Source: Desulfuribacillus stibiiarsenatis | GTDB taxonomy: Bacteria > Bacillota > Bacilli > Desulfuribacillales > Desulfuribacillaceae | Assembly: GCF_001742305.1 (NCBI RefSeq) | Contig: NZ_MJAT01000007.1 | Location: 1-48,654 of the forward strand | Reading direction: 5' to 3' | Length of the DNA stretch: 48,654 nt | Shown: piece by piece, positions 32,913 to 42,000 of the stretch | Layout of the letters: each line of letters begins with the position of its first letter | Numbering within the stretch: the stretch's first letter is position 1 | Program-made: the position numbers and the translations under genes | Notes under the pieces: generated by a model | Databases searched by the model: none | Told to the model about the DNA's origin: nothing | The model's input: only the letters and a program-made list of their open reading frames with translations

Positions 32913-34319
32913 TTACAATGGATATTGTACTTTATTCGATTCACCAATGCTGATACAAGATAAATCTAGTTTCGCTTTCTTTTCAAGTTGCTTCTCTAAG
33001 AACCCTTTAGCAAACTGCGGGAACATAATGTATGATAGTAAATCTTCTGGCTTTTGCATCACATGAGCAATTTCAGCTTTTGAAGATTCTAATTGTGGTT
33101 CTAGAAGGTCAGCTGGACGCACAGTAATTGGAGTTTCATCACCAATAATCTTCTTGCGCACTTCCTCATTTACTTTTCCTGGAGGTGCCCCGTATTGCCC
33201 CTTCATATATGCCTTTACTTCATTTGTTACAGATTTATAGCGTTCTCCACTCAGTACATTCAAGACCGCTTGTGTACCAACTATCTGACTAGAAGGTGTG
33301 ACAAGTGGTGGGTACCCAAAATCTTCACGAACTTTTGGCACTTCTACGAATACTTCGGGTAGTCGATCGAGTGCATTTTGCTGCGAAAGTTGTGTGATAA
33401 AGTTAGAAATCATCCCACCTGGGATTTGATATAAGAGTACGTTAACGTCAACAGTACTATCACTTATATCAAACTCTTTGTAATCTTTCCTAGCTTTCTT
33501 GAAATATTCTGCTATCAAAGAAAGTTTATCTAGCGCTAACCCAGTATCGTATGGAGTCCCTTGTAATGATGCGACCATCGTCTCTGTAGCTGGCTGGGAG
33601 GAACCTAGTGCCATTGTTGAAATAGCAGTATCAAATACATCAAGACCTGCCTCAACAGCTTTTAGATACATCATAGAGGCCATACCACTCGTATAATGAG
33701 AGTGTAGCTGCACTGGTAGCCCTATCTTCTCCTTTAACTCCGAAACAAGCTCATAGGCTCCATAAGGACTTAAGATTCCTGCCATGTCTTTAATACATAT
33801 GGAATGTGCCCCAATTTGCTTGAATTCCTCAGCTTTTTTCAAATAATAGTTAAGGTCATGTAGGTCACTAATCGTATAAGAAAGTGCTAGTTGTGCATGG
33901 CCACCTTCTGCAATCGTCGCTTTACATGCTCTCTCCATATTACGTGTATCATTTAACGCATCAAAAATTCTTAAAATATTGATACCATTACCAATTGCAC
34001 GTTTCACAAATTCATCGACTACATCATCTGCATAATGTTTGTAGCCTACCAGATTCTGTCCTCGTAATAACATTTGTAATGGAGTCTTCTTAAAAACCTT
34101 CTTTAGTGCACGTAAACGTGCCCACGGGTCTTCGTCAAGAAATCGCATACAAGTGTCAAAAGTTGCTCCACCCCATACTTCTGCTGAATGAAAACCTATT
34201 TCTTCGATTTGTTCAGCAATTGGCAACATGTGCTCTATCTTCATTCGAGTAGCTAAAAGGGACTGATGTGCATCCCTTAATGTCGTATCTGTAACTCCAA
34301 CGCGTCGATTTTTGTCCAT
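32913..34319 (-). CDS. Pyruvate/oxaloacetate carboxyltransferase (OadA/PycB/5S-type), without biotin domain
   Basis: 468 residues; ATG with AAAGGAAG upstream. A DRE-TIM metallolyase barrel with the metal site of the family: D11 in TDTTLRDAHQS, the carbamylated Lys K177 in SICIKDMAG, and H206/H208 in QLHSHYTSGM. A conserved carboxyltransferase C-terminal domain (about 300-440) follows. OadA and pyruvate carboxylase B chains of about 600 residues end with a biotinyl domain; this one does not and must use the separate carrier encoded at 35460-35909. It transfers the carboxyl group between oxaloacetate/pyruvate and biotin. Last gene of a five-gene operon. Confidence 0.92.
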   Translation of the reverse strand: MDKNRRVGVTDTTLRDAHQSLLATRMKIEHMLPIAEQIEEIGFHSAEVWGGATFDTCMRFLDEDPWARLRALKKVFKKTPLQMLLRGQNLVGYKHYADDVVDEFVKRAIGNGINILRIFDALNDTRNMERACKATIAEGGHAQLALSYTISDLHDLNYYLKKAEEFKQIGAHSICIKDMAGILSPYGAYELVSELKEKIGLPVQLHSHYTSGMASMMYLKAVEAGLDVFDTAISTMALGSSQPATETMVASLQGTPYDTGLALDKLSLIAEYFKKARKDYKEFDISDSTVDVNVLLYQIPGGMISNFITQLSQQNALDRLPEVFVEVPKVREDFGYPPLVTPSSQIVGTQAVLNVLSGERYKSVTNEVKAYMKGQYGAPPGKVNEEVRKKIIGDETPITVRPADLLEPQLESSKAEIAHVMQKPEDLLSYIMFPQFAKGFLEKQLEKKAKLDLSCISIGESNKVQYPL

Positions 34320-34332
34320 TTTATCACTTCCT

Positions 34333-35451
34333 TTAACCGAATAATGCTAACAATACTCCTGCCGCAATAGCGGAACCAATGACACCGGCGACATTTGGAC
34401 CCATAGCATGCATAAGTAAAAAGTTTTGAGGATTTTCCTTTTGTCCAACTACTTGAACAACCCTAGCAGCCATTGGTACGGCAGATACACCTGCAGCACC
34501 TATTAATGGATTGATTTCACCTTTCGTCCACCAGCACATCAACTTTCCAAATAAAACACCAGATGCAGTACCTATACAAAACGCTAGTAAACCGAGCGCT
34601 ATAATTCCTAACGTCTCAACCGTTAGGAAATATTGAGCAGATGCTGTTGCTCCTACACTTAAACCTAGGAATATTGTAATAATATTAATTAACGCATTTT
34701 GAGCTGCGTCTTTTAAACGTTCTACAACTCCACTTTCCCTTAAAAGATTCCCAAGCATTAGCATGCCTATTAACGGAAGAGTCGTTGGCAATAGAATGCC
34801 TATCACAACAGTAACCATAATCGGGAAGATAATTTTCGTGCGTTTAGACACTGGTTTCAATTGAACCATTTCAATCTGGCGCTCTTTTTTAGTGGTAAGT
34901 GCCTTCATAATTGGCGGTTGAATGATTGGTACTAATGCCATATAAGAATATGCGGCAATTGCAATGGCACCAAGCATTTCTGGCGCTAGTTGACTTGTTA
35001 AATAAATGGCCGTCGGGCCGTCGGCGCCACCTATGATGCCAATCGAAGCAGCTTGCCTCGGATCGAATCCAATAAGTATTGCTAGAATAAAAGCACCCAT
35101 AATTCCCATTTGTGCGGCAGCCCCTAATAGCATTGTTTTGGGATTCGCAATCATTGGGCCAAAGTCTGTCATTGCACCAATGCCCAAAAATATAAGTGGT
35201 GGAAATATTCCGAGTTTAATTCCCTGATAAAAATAATATAATAGTCCGCCCGGTTCCATAAGGAATTGTCCACCAGGAATATTTACCATTAGTGCGCCAA
35301 AAGCAATCGGAAGTAGTAATAGCGGCTCATATTTCTTGGCTATTGCAAGATATAATAAAACAAATGCTATAGCGAGCATGACAAGGTTTCCCCATGTGAC
35401 AACAGCAAAACCTGAGTTCGTATATAATGTAAGTAATCCTTCTAAATTCAT
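34333..35451 (-). CDS. Na+-pumping decarboxylase beta subunit (OadB/GcdB/MmdB family)
   Basis: 372 residues; ATG with GTAGGTGG upstream. About 9-11 membrane helices. Family signatures are visible: [16 protein letters not shown] (about 138-153, containing the conserved Asp in the Na+ path), [16 protein letters not shown], and GASGVS-like [15 protein letters not shown] near 315-330. The subunit decarboxylates carboxybiotin and exports Na+. It sits between the carboxyltransferase and biotin-carrier genes, as in known decarboxylase operons. Confidence 0.95.
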   Translation of the reverse strand: MNLEGLLTLYTNSGFAVVTWGNLVMLAIAFVLLYLAIAKKYEPLLLLPIAFGALMVNIPGGQFLMEPGGLLYYFYQGIKLGIFPPLIFLGIGAMTDFGPMIANPKTMLLGAAAQMGIMGAFILAILIGFDPRQAASIGIIGGADGPTAIYLTSQLAPEMLGAIAIAAYSYMALVPIIQPPIMKALTTKKERQIEMVQLKPVSKRTKIIFPIMVTVVIGILLPTTLPLIGMLMLGNLLRESGVVERLKDAAQNALINIITIFLGLSVGATASAQYFLTVETLGIIALGLLAFCIGTASGVLFGKLMCWWTKGEINPLIGAAGVSAVPMAARVVQVVGQKENPQNFLLMHAMGPNVAGVIGSAIAAGVLLALFG

Positions 35452-35459
35452 AGAGCCAC

Positions 35460-35909
35460 CTACATTCCAGCGGTTTCAAGTACCAATAAAGTTTGCCCAG
35501 AATTCACTGCCTCACCATTTTTGGTAAGAATCTGAGTAACTTTTCCTGCTACAGGAGATTGTATCTCTGTTTCCATCTTCATCGCTTCTAGAATGATTAA
35601 GTTCTGCCCAGAATTAATAACATCCCCGACCTTTACTTCTACACGCAAAATCGTACCCGTTACTGGAGCTTTTATTTCTTTTCCTCCGGATACTCCTGAT
35701 TGAGCCGTTGGTGCAGTTGGAGAGTTTTGGTCAGAAGCTTTTGGAGTACTATTCACTGTTGGCATCATCGTAGGTGCTATAACAGTAGGAGCTGCAACAG
35801 GATTTGAAGGTATGTAGGAAGCTACACTGGTAGATTCGTTTGAACCACCTAATTCTTCTACTTCTACCTCAAAGGTCTTTCCTTCTACGGTAATTCTAAA
35901 TTTTTTCAT
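35460..35909 (-). CDS. Biotin carboxyl carrier protein of the decarboxylase complex
   Basis: 149 residues; ATG with AGGAAGGAG upstream. An N-terminal strand region (about 1-20), a Pro/Ala/Thr-rich flexible linker (about 35-75), and a biotinyl domain (about 78-149) with the biotinylation site K111 in EAMKMET. It shuttles CO2 as carboxybiotin between the carboxyltransferases and the beta subunit. Single copy in the operon, shared by two carboxyltransferases. Confidence 0.95.
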   Translation of the reverse strand: MKKFRITVEGKTFEVEVEELGGSNESTSVASYIPSNPVAAPTVIAPTMMPTVNSTPKASDQNSPTAPTAQSGVSGGKEIKAPVTGTILRVEVKVGDVINSGQNLIILEAMKMETEIQSPVAGKVTQILTKNGEAVNSGQTLLVLETAGM

Positions 35910-35923
35910 TCACACTCTCCTTC

Positions 35924-36307
35924 CTAATAGTTTTGTTCCAGTCGACTTTGCAGTTTCCAGCTAGTCATTGTATCGTTTTTTGCTATGTTTTGAGGCAATG
36001 GACGAATCGAGTGAATGCGCAAGCTCGTTCCTAAGTAAGCACTGATTGCAGCAGTAATGATAGCAACCTCTCTAGGTGTAATATCGCCTGCTTCGCTCGA
36101 TGAATCATTTTGATGCATTTCTATTTGTGTTTGTTTCACTGCCTCTACTTGCTCAACTTGGTCAGTACGCACATTGTCTCTACGTTTTTCCAAAGAATTC
36201 AAGAATATGCCTTGTACTCGTATTAAAATAATTAACAGTGCAAGAATCATAAACACTATAACAATACCCAAAACTCCTACCTCTAAAGCCATTATGAGTC
36301 GATCCAA
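35924..36307 (-). CDS. OadG/MmdD-like gamma/delta subunit
   Basis: About 127 residues from a TTG at 36307 (GGTGATT just upstream); ATG five codons later is an alternative. One N-terminal membrane helix (about 7-28, EVGVLGIVIVFMILALLIILI) is followed by a charged linker and a C-terminal segment with EVAIITAAISAYLGTSLRIHSI and a W-K-x-Q-SRLEQNY ending, typical of the small delta subunit that assembles the complex at the membrane. It starts 16 bases after the carboxyltransferase gene. Confidence 0.85.
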   Translation of the reverse strand: MDRLIMALEVGVLGIVIVFMILALLIILIRVQGIFLNSLEKRRDNVRTDQVEQVEAVKQTQIEMHQNDSSSEAGDITPREVAIITAAISAYLGTSLRIHSIRPLPQNIAKNDTMTSWKLQSRLEQNY

Positions 36308-36322
36308 TATAATCACCCTAAT

Positions 36323-37678
36323 CTATAGTGGAATATTACTTGATTTTCTATTCAGTTTAGCGACCCTTTTCCCTTGAAGTAGATATAGCCCATTGTTAAT
36401 CGCGATAGCAGTTTCTTCTGGGGAGATTACTTGATCTATATACCCTTTTAACAATGCGCCTTTAGGTGTGGCGAACTCTTCTCTATGGGTATCTAATTTC
36501 TCTTCTCTAAACTTTGCTGGATCTTCATCAGAAGTAAGTTGATTATAATATAATAGACTTACCATAGCTTCTAAATTGGCTGGTGCTATCTCTGCTTTTG
36601 GCCACGCATAGACTAGATCTGCCCCGACCCATTTACTACCCATCGCTAACAATGAACTCCCAAGAGCTTTACCAGAAATAATTGTAATCTTTGGTATAGT
36701 AGACTCACTATACGCATGAACTAGTTTAGCAACTTGTTTACTAATACCCCCTAATTCCTGACTAACACCTGGCAAAATACCTTGTGAGTTTACAAGTGAT
36801 ACTATCGGTATGTTGAATGCGTTACAGAATCTAATGAATCGAACAGCCTTCCCTACACCTTGAATCTCAAGCAGCCCGTCATTTACGTTTGATTGGTTCG
36901 CCACAATGCCGATGGTTTGTCCAGCAATGCGCGAGAACCCTATCAACATGCTTTTGCCATAATTGTACTGAATCGGCATAAATGATCCTTGATCAGAAAT
37001 AAAACGTACGACTTGTTCTGTGTCATTGATATCTTGACCATCAAATTTTTCGATTCTTGGCATTGCATCAACCTTCTGTGCTTCTGAAAGATGATTACTT
37101 GGCAGATAAGTTACTAAATCCCTTATGGTTTGGAAGCATAAAGATTCGTTATCTGTAACCACATGAGCGGTTGCAAGAATTTGTTCCTGAACATCTGCAT
37201 TTGCCATACTTTCTACGTCTAATATTTCACCTGTTAGGTTTTTGGTGACGTGCGGAGTATTGCAATACGTCTTACTTAATCCTCTGACCGCTACTAAATA
37301 ATCAACAAGCGGTGGAATCAACGCTGCAGTACCTATACTTGACCCTAATAATCCCATTATTCGAGGAACAATTCCAGAAGCTTGGGTTAAACTTTGTACA
37401 ATTTGACCGTATCCTTCAAGTCCGCTAATTCCTTCCTCTACTAAAATACCGGAGGAATCCCATAACCCAATGATTGGAATACCCGCTTTCGTAGCCATTT
37501 GAATGGTTTGTGCAATAATTTGACCTTGACGCTGTCCAATTCCTCCACCATCAGTGGCAAATACACAAACTGTGTTCCCATTGATACTTCCAAAGCCTGC
37601 AAATACTCCTTCGACCTGGCCAATGGGGTTAAAGCTATTTGGATCGACCAATTGATTAATTCTTGCTTGTTTTACCAT
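36323..37678 (-). CDS. Acyl-CoA-type carboxyltransferase (MmdA/12S-like), short form
   Basis: 451 residues, starting at ATG 37678. Two crotonase-like carboxyltransferase halves: the N half contains ATDGGGIGQRQGQII and IPIIGLWDSSG; the C half contains VSLVNSQGILPG, YSESTIPKITIISGKALGSS and the WPKAEIAP segment. Methylmalonyl-CoA decarboxylase alpha and the 12S transcarboxylase subunit are about 510 residues; here about 45 N-terminal residues before the 'RI..L.DP.SF' segment are missing. The AEG/MGG-type loops are less conserved than in typical MmdA, so the acyl-CoA substrate is uncertain (methylmalonyl-CoA is the default guess). First gene of the operon. Confidence 0.85.
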   Translation of the reverse strand: MVKQARINQLVDPNSFNPIGQVEGVFAGFGSINGNTVCVFATDGGGIGQRQGQIIAQTIQMATKAGIPIIGLWDSSGILVEEGISGLEGYGQIVQSLTQASGIVPRIMGLLGSSIGTAALIPPLVDYLVAVRGLSKTYCNTPHVTKNLTGEILDVESMANADVQEQILATAHVVTDNESLCFQTIRDLVTYLPSNHLSEAQKVDAMPRIEKFDGQDINDTEQVVRFISDQGSFMPIQYNYGKSMLIGFSRIAGQTIGIVANQSNVNDGLLEIQGVGKAVRFIRFCNAFNIPIVSLVNSQGILPGVSQELGGISKQVAKLVHAYSESTIPKITIISGKALGSSLLAMGSKWVGADLVYAWPKAEIAPANLEAMVSLLYYNQLTSDEDPAKFREEKLDTHREEFATPKGALLKGYIDQVISPEETAIAINNGLYLLQGKRVAKLNRKSSNIPL

Positions 37679-37689
37679 CTTGTTTTCAT
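37672..37689 (-). other. Five-codon leader frame overlapping the start of the 12S-like gene
   Basis: The strong SD GGGGAGG sits next to an ATG at 37689 that opens a five-codon frame (MKTRW, stop TAA at 37672-37674). The long gene starts at an ATG (37676-37678) overlapping that stop in the +1 frame, 15 bases from the SD. Translation of the operon may therefore depend on coupling, or the leader marks an old frameshift that removed the N-terminus. Confidence 0.5.
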
Positions 37690-37813
37690 GGCACCTCCCC
37701 TTACCTTTGAATTACATTGAATTACTTTTGAAAAGATTAGATTTCATAAAGTATATCATCACATTTTCATTTCGTGGATAATCAATCTGAAAATAGCCAT
37801 ATATAACTAGTGA

Positions 37814-38668
37814 TTAAATTGTAAAGAGTTCAAACTCCATATCTAATAAATTGATTGACATTACTTTATTTCTTAGGGTTTCTCCCTTGTCTAATAGGAC
37901 TTTACAAGCTTCCGCTACTTGAATACTAGCAACTACAGCAGGAGTAAACGATGGATTACCTAGTACCCCTTCTATTCCTTTCTTTTCCTTTACTCTTCCA
38001 TACCACTTCTCTATTGTATGTTCTTCTGGATACTGGGTAGTGACTTGGCCAAACCAACCAGCAATCGCGCCATGTATGAGCGGAACGGATATGTCCTTAC
38101 ATGTCTGAGCTAAATCCAAACGCGTAGAAATATTGTCTAATGCATCAATCACTAAGTCTACATCTTCAAAGTTTTCTTTTCCATTCACTAGTGAATAATA
38201 ATCAACGATTGGTCGGACCTTTACTGCAGGATTGATTTGTTTCACTCTTTTGGCGGCAACTTTGGCTTTATAGCTTTTTAAATCTTTCACAGAAGATAAT
38301 ACTTGGCGATTTAAATTGTGCTCTTCAAATATATCTGGATCTATTAAAGTTAGTGTGCCCACCCCTAATCGAGTTAATTCTTCTATTACATAACCACCTA
38401 AGCCGCCACAACCGACAACTGCTACTTTAGATTGAAAAAGCTTCAGTTGCTCTTCTATTGTAATTGTATTGCGATTCCGTTGATATTTCGCCGGCATGAT
38501 GCCGTTTTGTAATGCGATATGCTCGATTTTTCTAACAGATACACGACTATCTTTAGCAATCAGTATGTGATCTTCCCATGACAGTAATTTCCCTTTCGAA
38601 TCTGTCGCAGCTGCTTGTTCTAACCTACCGCGAATAATCTCCATTTGTGCTATTGTTTTGTTATCCAT
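37814..38668 (-). CDS. ThiF/MoeB/HesA-family adenylyltransferase
   Basis: 284 residues from the ATG at 38668 (GGGGGTGG upstream), which overlaps closely the stop of the MoaD-like gene; a longer start is unsupported. After about 75 N-terminal residues comes the nucleotide fold: GCGGLGGYVIEEL (86-98), the Asp-rich LTLIDPDIFEEHNLNRQ, and the distal LVIDALDN. The paired CxxC zinc motifs of MoeB are absent. It would adenylate the C-terminal Gly of the adjacent MoaD-like protein as a step in molybdo/tungstopterin dithiolene formation. Last gene of the aldehyde oxidoreductase operon. Confidence 0.9.
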   Translation of the reverse strand: MDNKTIAQMEIIRGRLEQAAATDSKGKLLSWEDHILIAKDSRVSVRKIEHIALQNGIMPAKYQRNRNTITIEEQLKLFQSKVAVVGCGGLGGYVIEELTRLGVGTLTLIDPDIFEEHNLNRQVLSSVKDLKSYKAKVAAKRVKQINPAVKVRPIVDYYSLVNGKENFEDVDLVIDALDNISTRLDLAQTCKDISVPLIHGAIAGWFGQVTTQYPEEHTIEKWYGRVKEKKGIEGVLGNPSFTPAVVASIQVAEACKVLLDKGETLRNKVMSINLLDMEFELFTI

Positions 38669-38669
38669 C

Positions 38670-38894
38670 TTATCCACCCCCGACCGGTGGAAAAAAACAT
38701 AATACAGCATCATTCACGAGGATTGTATCTAAGTCAGCATCTCTTCCATTCACCAGGATAATCGCTAGATCTTCTTCCTGTATATCAAGGGCTGATGCCA
38801 CATCTTTTACACTTGAACCCTCAGGGTATTCTTGCACTTCAACTTTGAACCTTTGATTTCGTAAAGTGGCGAATAATTTTATAGTAATTTGCAT
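38670..38894 (-). CDS. MoaD/ThiS-like sulfur carrier
   Basis: 74 residues from the ATG at 38894 (GGAGAGG upstream). Beta-grasp fold with the terminal FFPPVGGG, the required C-terminal Gly-Gly for thiocarboxylate formation. Between the radical SAM and ThiF-like genes in an operon headed by an aldehyde oxidoreductase, so it is most likely the sulfur carrier dedicated to the pterin cofactor rather than thiamine. Confidence 0.92.
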   Translation of the reverse strand: MQITIKLFATLRNQRFKVEVQEYPEGSSVKDVASALDIQEEDLAIILVNGRDADLDTILVNDAVLCFFPPVGGG

Positions 38895-38918
38895 GTTGAT
38901 CACCTCTCCATACGTAAG

Positions 38919-40019
38919 TTATGGACATTGTATGAAGCCACGGGCCCATAAACAATCCCCACAAGATGGTATTCCTCCATCACAGTCACTGTCAGCCCGA
39001 GTGACGTTATCACAACCGTTAATTAAAATGCAATCTGGACAAGAAGGATATAAATTATTTGCTACACGATAGCGGAAATGCATATAATCATTTTTGTTCC
39101 AGATATCTAGTATCGATTGATTTCTAATATTGCCAAAGTAAAATGGCAACACTTCTTTTTTGCGATTCATATAAAGCTCTGTACATCCGTGTAAGAAGCG
39201 ATAACAACTGGCTATATTCCCTTGCCAGCTAATCACTAGACTTTTCTGCTCTACGAAATTACATGTTCTTTCTGTATTAAGAGAGTTTTTAGGAAAATCA
39301 ACAGTAATGCGATGGCGCAATGCTAGATTCCGTACCTTTGCGAAAATCTTATCATTTTCTTCTGCTTCTTCTGGGAGGCATAAATTTTCGTGCAGCATCG
39401 TCTCTGATGTAGGCATAAGATGACTAATCATTACATGATCCACTTGGCATTTAGCAGCTAGTTCTATTAATGGTAGTAGCTGATCTTTATTTTTGCGCTG
39501 CCAAACTGTTTCCCACCACCAAAGGATTTTCTTAGCTTTCATAGAGTGGCCTAGACTTTCTAATTTATCGTTCACGTAACCCGCAATCTCACCCCGCACA
39601 ATTCTTTGGGTAACAGCCTCAGCGCCATCAACTGATACTACAATTTTCTTGACACCTAATTCGTATAATCTATCGATGTCTTCAACAGATAAAAGCACTC
39701 CATTAGTTGTCAAAGTTATATCTACTTTTGGAACAGTCCGATGGAGCTCTTCTAGCATCGCGTAAAACTCGCTATGACTCATTGCCTCTCCTAATCCACC
39801 CAGAACAATCTCTTGCAAATTTACTAGTTTCGGTAATTCTAATATAATCTTATGAAAAGTCTCCGAGCTCATTTCCCCTTCGGATGTATGCCAGCTATGT
39901 CGATAACACATAATACACGTCAGGTTACATAAGTTCGTAAGTTCGATATATAATTTGCGAATATACGTGTTAGGTTTAAATACTACTTCCCACTCTTGAT
40001 TATGAATCGGAGTATACAT
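38919..40019 (-). CDS. Radical SAM protein of the aldehyde oxidoreductase operon
   Basis: 366 residues; ATG with AAGGAGG upstream. The 4Fe-4S/SAM motif is C31-x3-C35-x2-C38 (LCNLTCIMCYR), in a MoaA/SPASM-like barrel. A Cys-rich C-terminal tail (about 280-366; CYRFLHGC, YPSCPDC, NGCDN, SDCDGG, SCGDC and a final C) would hold one or two auxiliary Fe-S clusters, as in SPASM/twitch proteins. Radical SAM proteins of this sort are regular partners of tungsten-type AOR genes and are thought to help make or insert the cofactor; that role is inferred from context. Confidence 0.9.
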   Translation of the reverse strand: MYTPIHNQEWEVVFKPNTYIRKLYIELTNLCNLTCIMCYRHSWHTSEGEMSSETFHKIILELPKLVNLQEIVLGGLGEAMSHSEFYAMLEELHRTVPKVDITLTTNGVLLSVEDIDRLYELGVKKIVVSVDGAEAVTQRIVRGEIAGYVNDKLESLGHSMKAKKILWWWETVWQRKNKDQLLPLIELAAKCQVDHVMISHLMPTSETMLHENLCLPEEAEENDKIFAKVRNLALRHRITVDFPKNSLNTERTCNFVEQKSLVISWQGNIASCYRFLHGCTELYMNRKKEVLPFYFGNIRNQSILDIWNKNDYMHFRYRVANNLYPSCPDCILINGCDNVTRADSDCDGGIPSCGDCLWARGFIQCP

Positions 40020-40040
40020 TCAATACCTCCTTAATGAAAA

Positions 40041-40062
40041 GAGGACTTCCTAGAAAGCCCTC
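40041..40062 (-). terminator. Intergenic hairpin (possible attenuator)
   Basis: In the 72-base gap between the oxidoreductase and radical SAM genes, GAGGACTTCCTAG... forms an imperfect stem with ...AAAGCCCTC; on the minus strand it is followed by TTTTC and then the SD of the radical SAM gene. It may lower expression of the downstream genes relative to the oxidoreductase. Confidence 0.45.
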
Positions 40063-40091
40063 CCTTAATTTCTAAACTCTTAATATTTAAT

Positions 40092-41885
40092 CTATAAACC
40101 AAGACCTTGTTTTTTCTCCTCTGTCGGAACACCATTCTCATCCCAACCACGAGCTTTGTAATATAACGGTAGCATTTCTGCTAATCTACTTACATTACCT
40201 TTAGATGGACCGCTAGAAATTTCTTCTTCTAGTAATCTCTTAGGAAGAGTATCGTCCTTTGACGTATATCCTTCTTGCATATTAAATAATCTTTCCACAT
40301 TCCAAATGCGGTCTCCAGTAGTTAATAAATCATCTACAGTAATGTTCTTGCCACTTACAGCGTTATAAAGATCTACATAATCCTGAGCACTTAATGCAAA
40401 AGAAGTAAATAAGCATAGCCCTAAGCTATCAATGACAGCCGTTAGGTCTTGGAATACCTTCGCCCATTCAGCCTTACCTTCTATAGAGAATCTATCTAAT
40501 TTCTCTGGAATTCCTAAAATTTCAGGAGATACTAAGTATCCACGTACGTGGCAGCCACCACGATTCGATGTTGCATAATTCAATCCAATACCTTGAATAC
40601 CGCGCGGATCGTACGCTGGTAGCTCTTGCTTTTTCACGGACATAGAAAGCTCAGGACTGCCATACTCTGCACATAAGTTCGCAGAACCCATTGCGAGCTT
40701 AGCCCCTAGACCTTCTCCTAGACCCATTTTTCTCGTCCATTCTACAATCGCTTCACTACTACCCCATTCTAGGGCTGGTCCATCAACTTCTTCAGGCTTT
40801 ATAATTCCACGTTGTACTAACTCCATTGCAGCAGCAATAGTAGCACCCGCTGAGATTGTATCAAGGCCCAATTCATTACACATTTTATTCGCTTTTAAAA
40901 TAGCTGTTAAATCGGATACTCCACAGTTTGAACCATATGCCCATACGGATTCATATTCTGGTCCTCCGCTTTCGTCGCCATCAAACTTACAATAACGTCC
41001 ACAAGCAATAGGACAGCGGAAACAAGGGTCTTTACGCTCTAAATACTTTTCAGCGAGTTCTTCACCTGAAATTTGATCAGCTTCATCAAAATAGCTTTCT
41101 TGGAAGTTATTCGTCGGCAATGAACCGTTCTCGTTAATGATATTTACTAAAATTGCAGTTCCATACGCAGGTAAGCCTTGCCCTGTAACACCATTTTCAC
41201 GAATTTTCTTCATGATACCGCTAATAACTTCTTTATATTTATCTGCATCTGCAACTTCTACTTTATTCGTTCCTCGAACTACGATTGCTTTAAGGTTTTT
41301 AGAGCCCATTACAGCTCCTACGCCCGTTCTTCCAGCTGCACGATCTTTCTCATTCATAATCGAAGCGATGCGTGAAAGTTTCTCTCCGGCAGGGCCTATT
41401 GTTAGAACTCTAGCCTTAGCATCTCCAACTTCCTCAAGTAGCTCATCGGTAGTCTCAGCTACCCATTTACCCCAGTACTTATCTGCTGGCCGAATTTCGA
41501 TTTGGTCATCGTTTATGTAAATATACACAGGCGCACTTGCTTTACCTTCAATAATCACCATATCGTATCCAGCAAACTTTAATTCAGCGCCCCAGAACCC
41601 ACCGGAGTTAGAAGATGCAATCGTGTTATTTAAAGGAGATTTCGTTACAACCATATAGCGACCTGCAGTAGGCGCAGTAGTTCCCGTAAGTAAGCCAGTA
41701 GCAATAATCAATTTGTTCTGCTCGCTTAGCGCGTCGATTCCCGCTGGAATTTCCTCAGCAATTAATTTCCCTGCTAATCCTCTGCCTCCGATAAATGCAA
41801 CTGCCTTTTCCAATGATAATGGTTCAACGTTCACTGAATTACTTGATAAATCTACACGTAATAACTTTCCTTGATAACCATTCAT
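40092..41885 (-). CDS. aor: Aldehyde:ferredoxin oxidoreductase (tungsten/molybdenum pterin enzyme)
   Basis: 597 residues from the ATG at 41885, 9 bases after GGGGGG; an ATG three codons earlier touches the SD. The AOR N-domain (about 1-205) has the pterin-binding GGRGLAG and NSGGFWGAELK segments. The iron-sulfur ligands are C288, C291 and C295 (CFRCPIACG) and a distal Cys in DSLGLCLF. Other AOR signatures are YESVWAYGSNCG and KQELPAYDPRGIQGIGLNYA. The enzyme oxidises aldehydes to carboxylic acids with ferredoxin as acceptor, or runs in reverse, in the cytosol. First gene of an operon with its own cofactor-related genes. Confidence 0.95.
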   Translation of the reverse strand: MNGYQGKLLRVDLSSNSVNVEPLSLEKAVAFIGGRGLAGKLIAEEIPAGIDALSEQNKLIIATGLLTGTTAPTAGRYMVVTKSPLNNTIASSNSGGFWGAELKFAGYDMVIIEGKASAPVYIYINDDQIEIRPADKYWGKWVAETTDELLEEVGDAKARVLTIGPAGEKLSRIASIMNEKDRAAGRTGVGAVMGSKNLKAIVVRGTNKVEVADADKYKEVISGIMKKIRENGVTGQGLPAYGTAILVNIINENGSLPTNNFQESYFDEADQISGEELAEKYLERKDPCFRCPIACGRYCKFDGDESGGPEYESVWAYGSNCGVSDLTAILKANKMCNELGLDTISAGATIAAAMELVQRGIIKPEEVDGPALEWGSSEAIVEWTRKMGLGEGLGAKLAMGSANLCAEYGSPELSMSVKKQELPAYDPRGIQGIGLNYATSNRGGCHVRGYLVSPEILGIPEKLDRFSIEGKAEWAKVFQDLTAVIDSLGLCLFTSFALSAQDYVDLYNAVSGKNITVDDLLTTGDRIWNVERLFNMQEGYTSKDDTLPKRLLEEEISSGPSKGNVSRLAEMLPLYYKARGWDENGVPTEEKKQGLGL

Positions 41886-41900
41886 CCATTTCATCCCCCC

Positions 41901-41932
41901 AATAGATTTAAGTACCCTCAGTACAATCTATT
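41901..41932. promoter_or_regulatory. Inverted repeat in the leader of the AOR operon
   Basis: AATAGATT (41901-41908) is the reverse complement of AATCTATT (41925-41932), and two self-complementary GTAC boxes lie inside (41912-41915, 41921-41924). It is immediately upstream of the SD. It could be an operator or a leader hairpin affecting translation. Confidence 0.45.
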
Positions 41933-42000
41933 CGAGATTAAGACAAGTTATCCTTCATTTTTTTGTGGAATTTTAAGATATTTTTCAAATATTCAAACTA

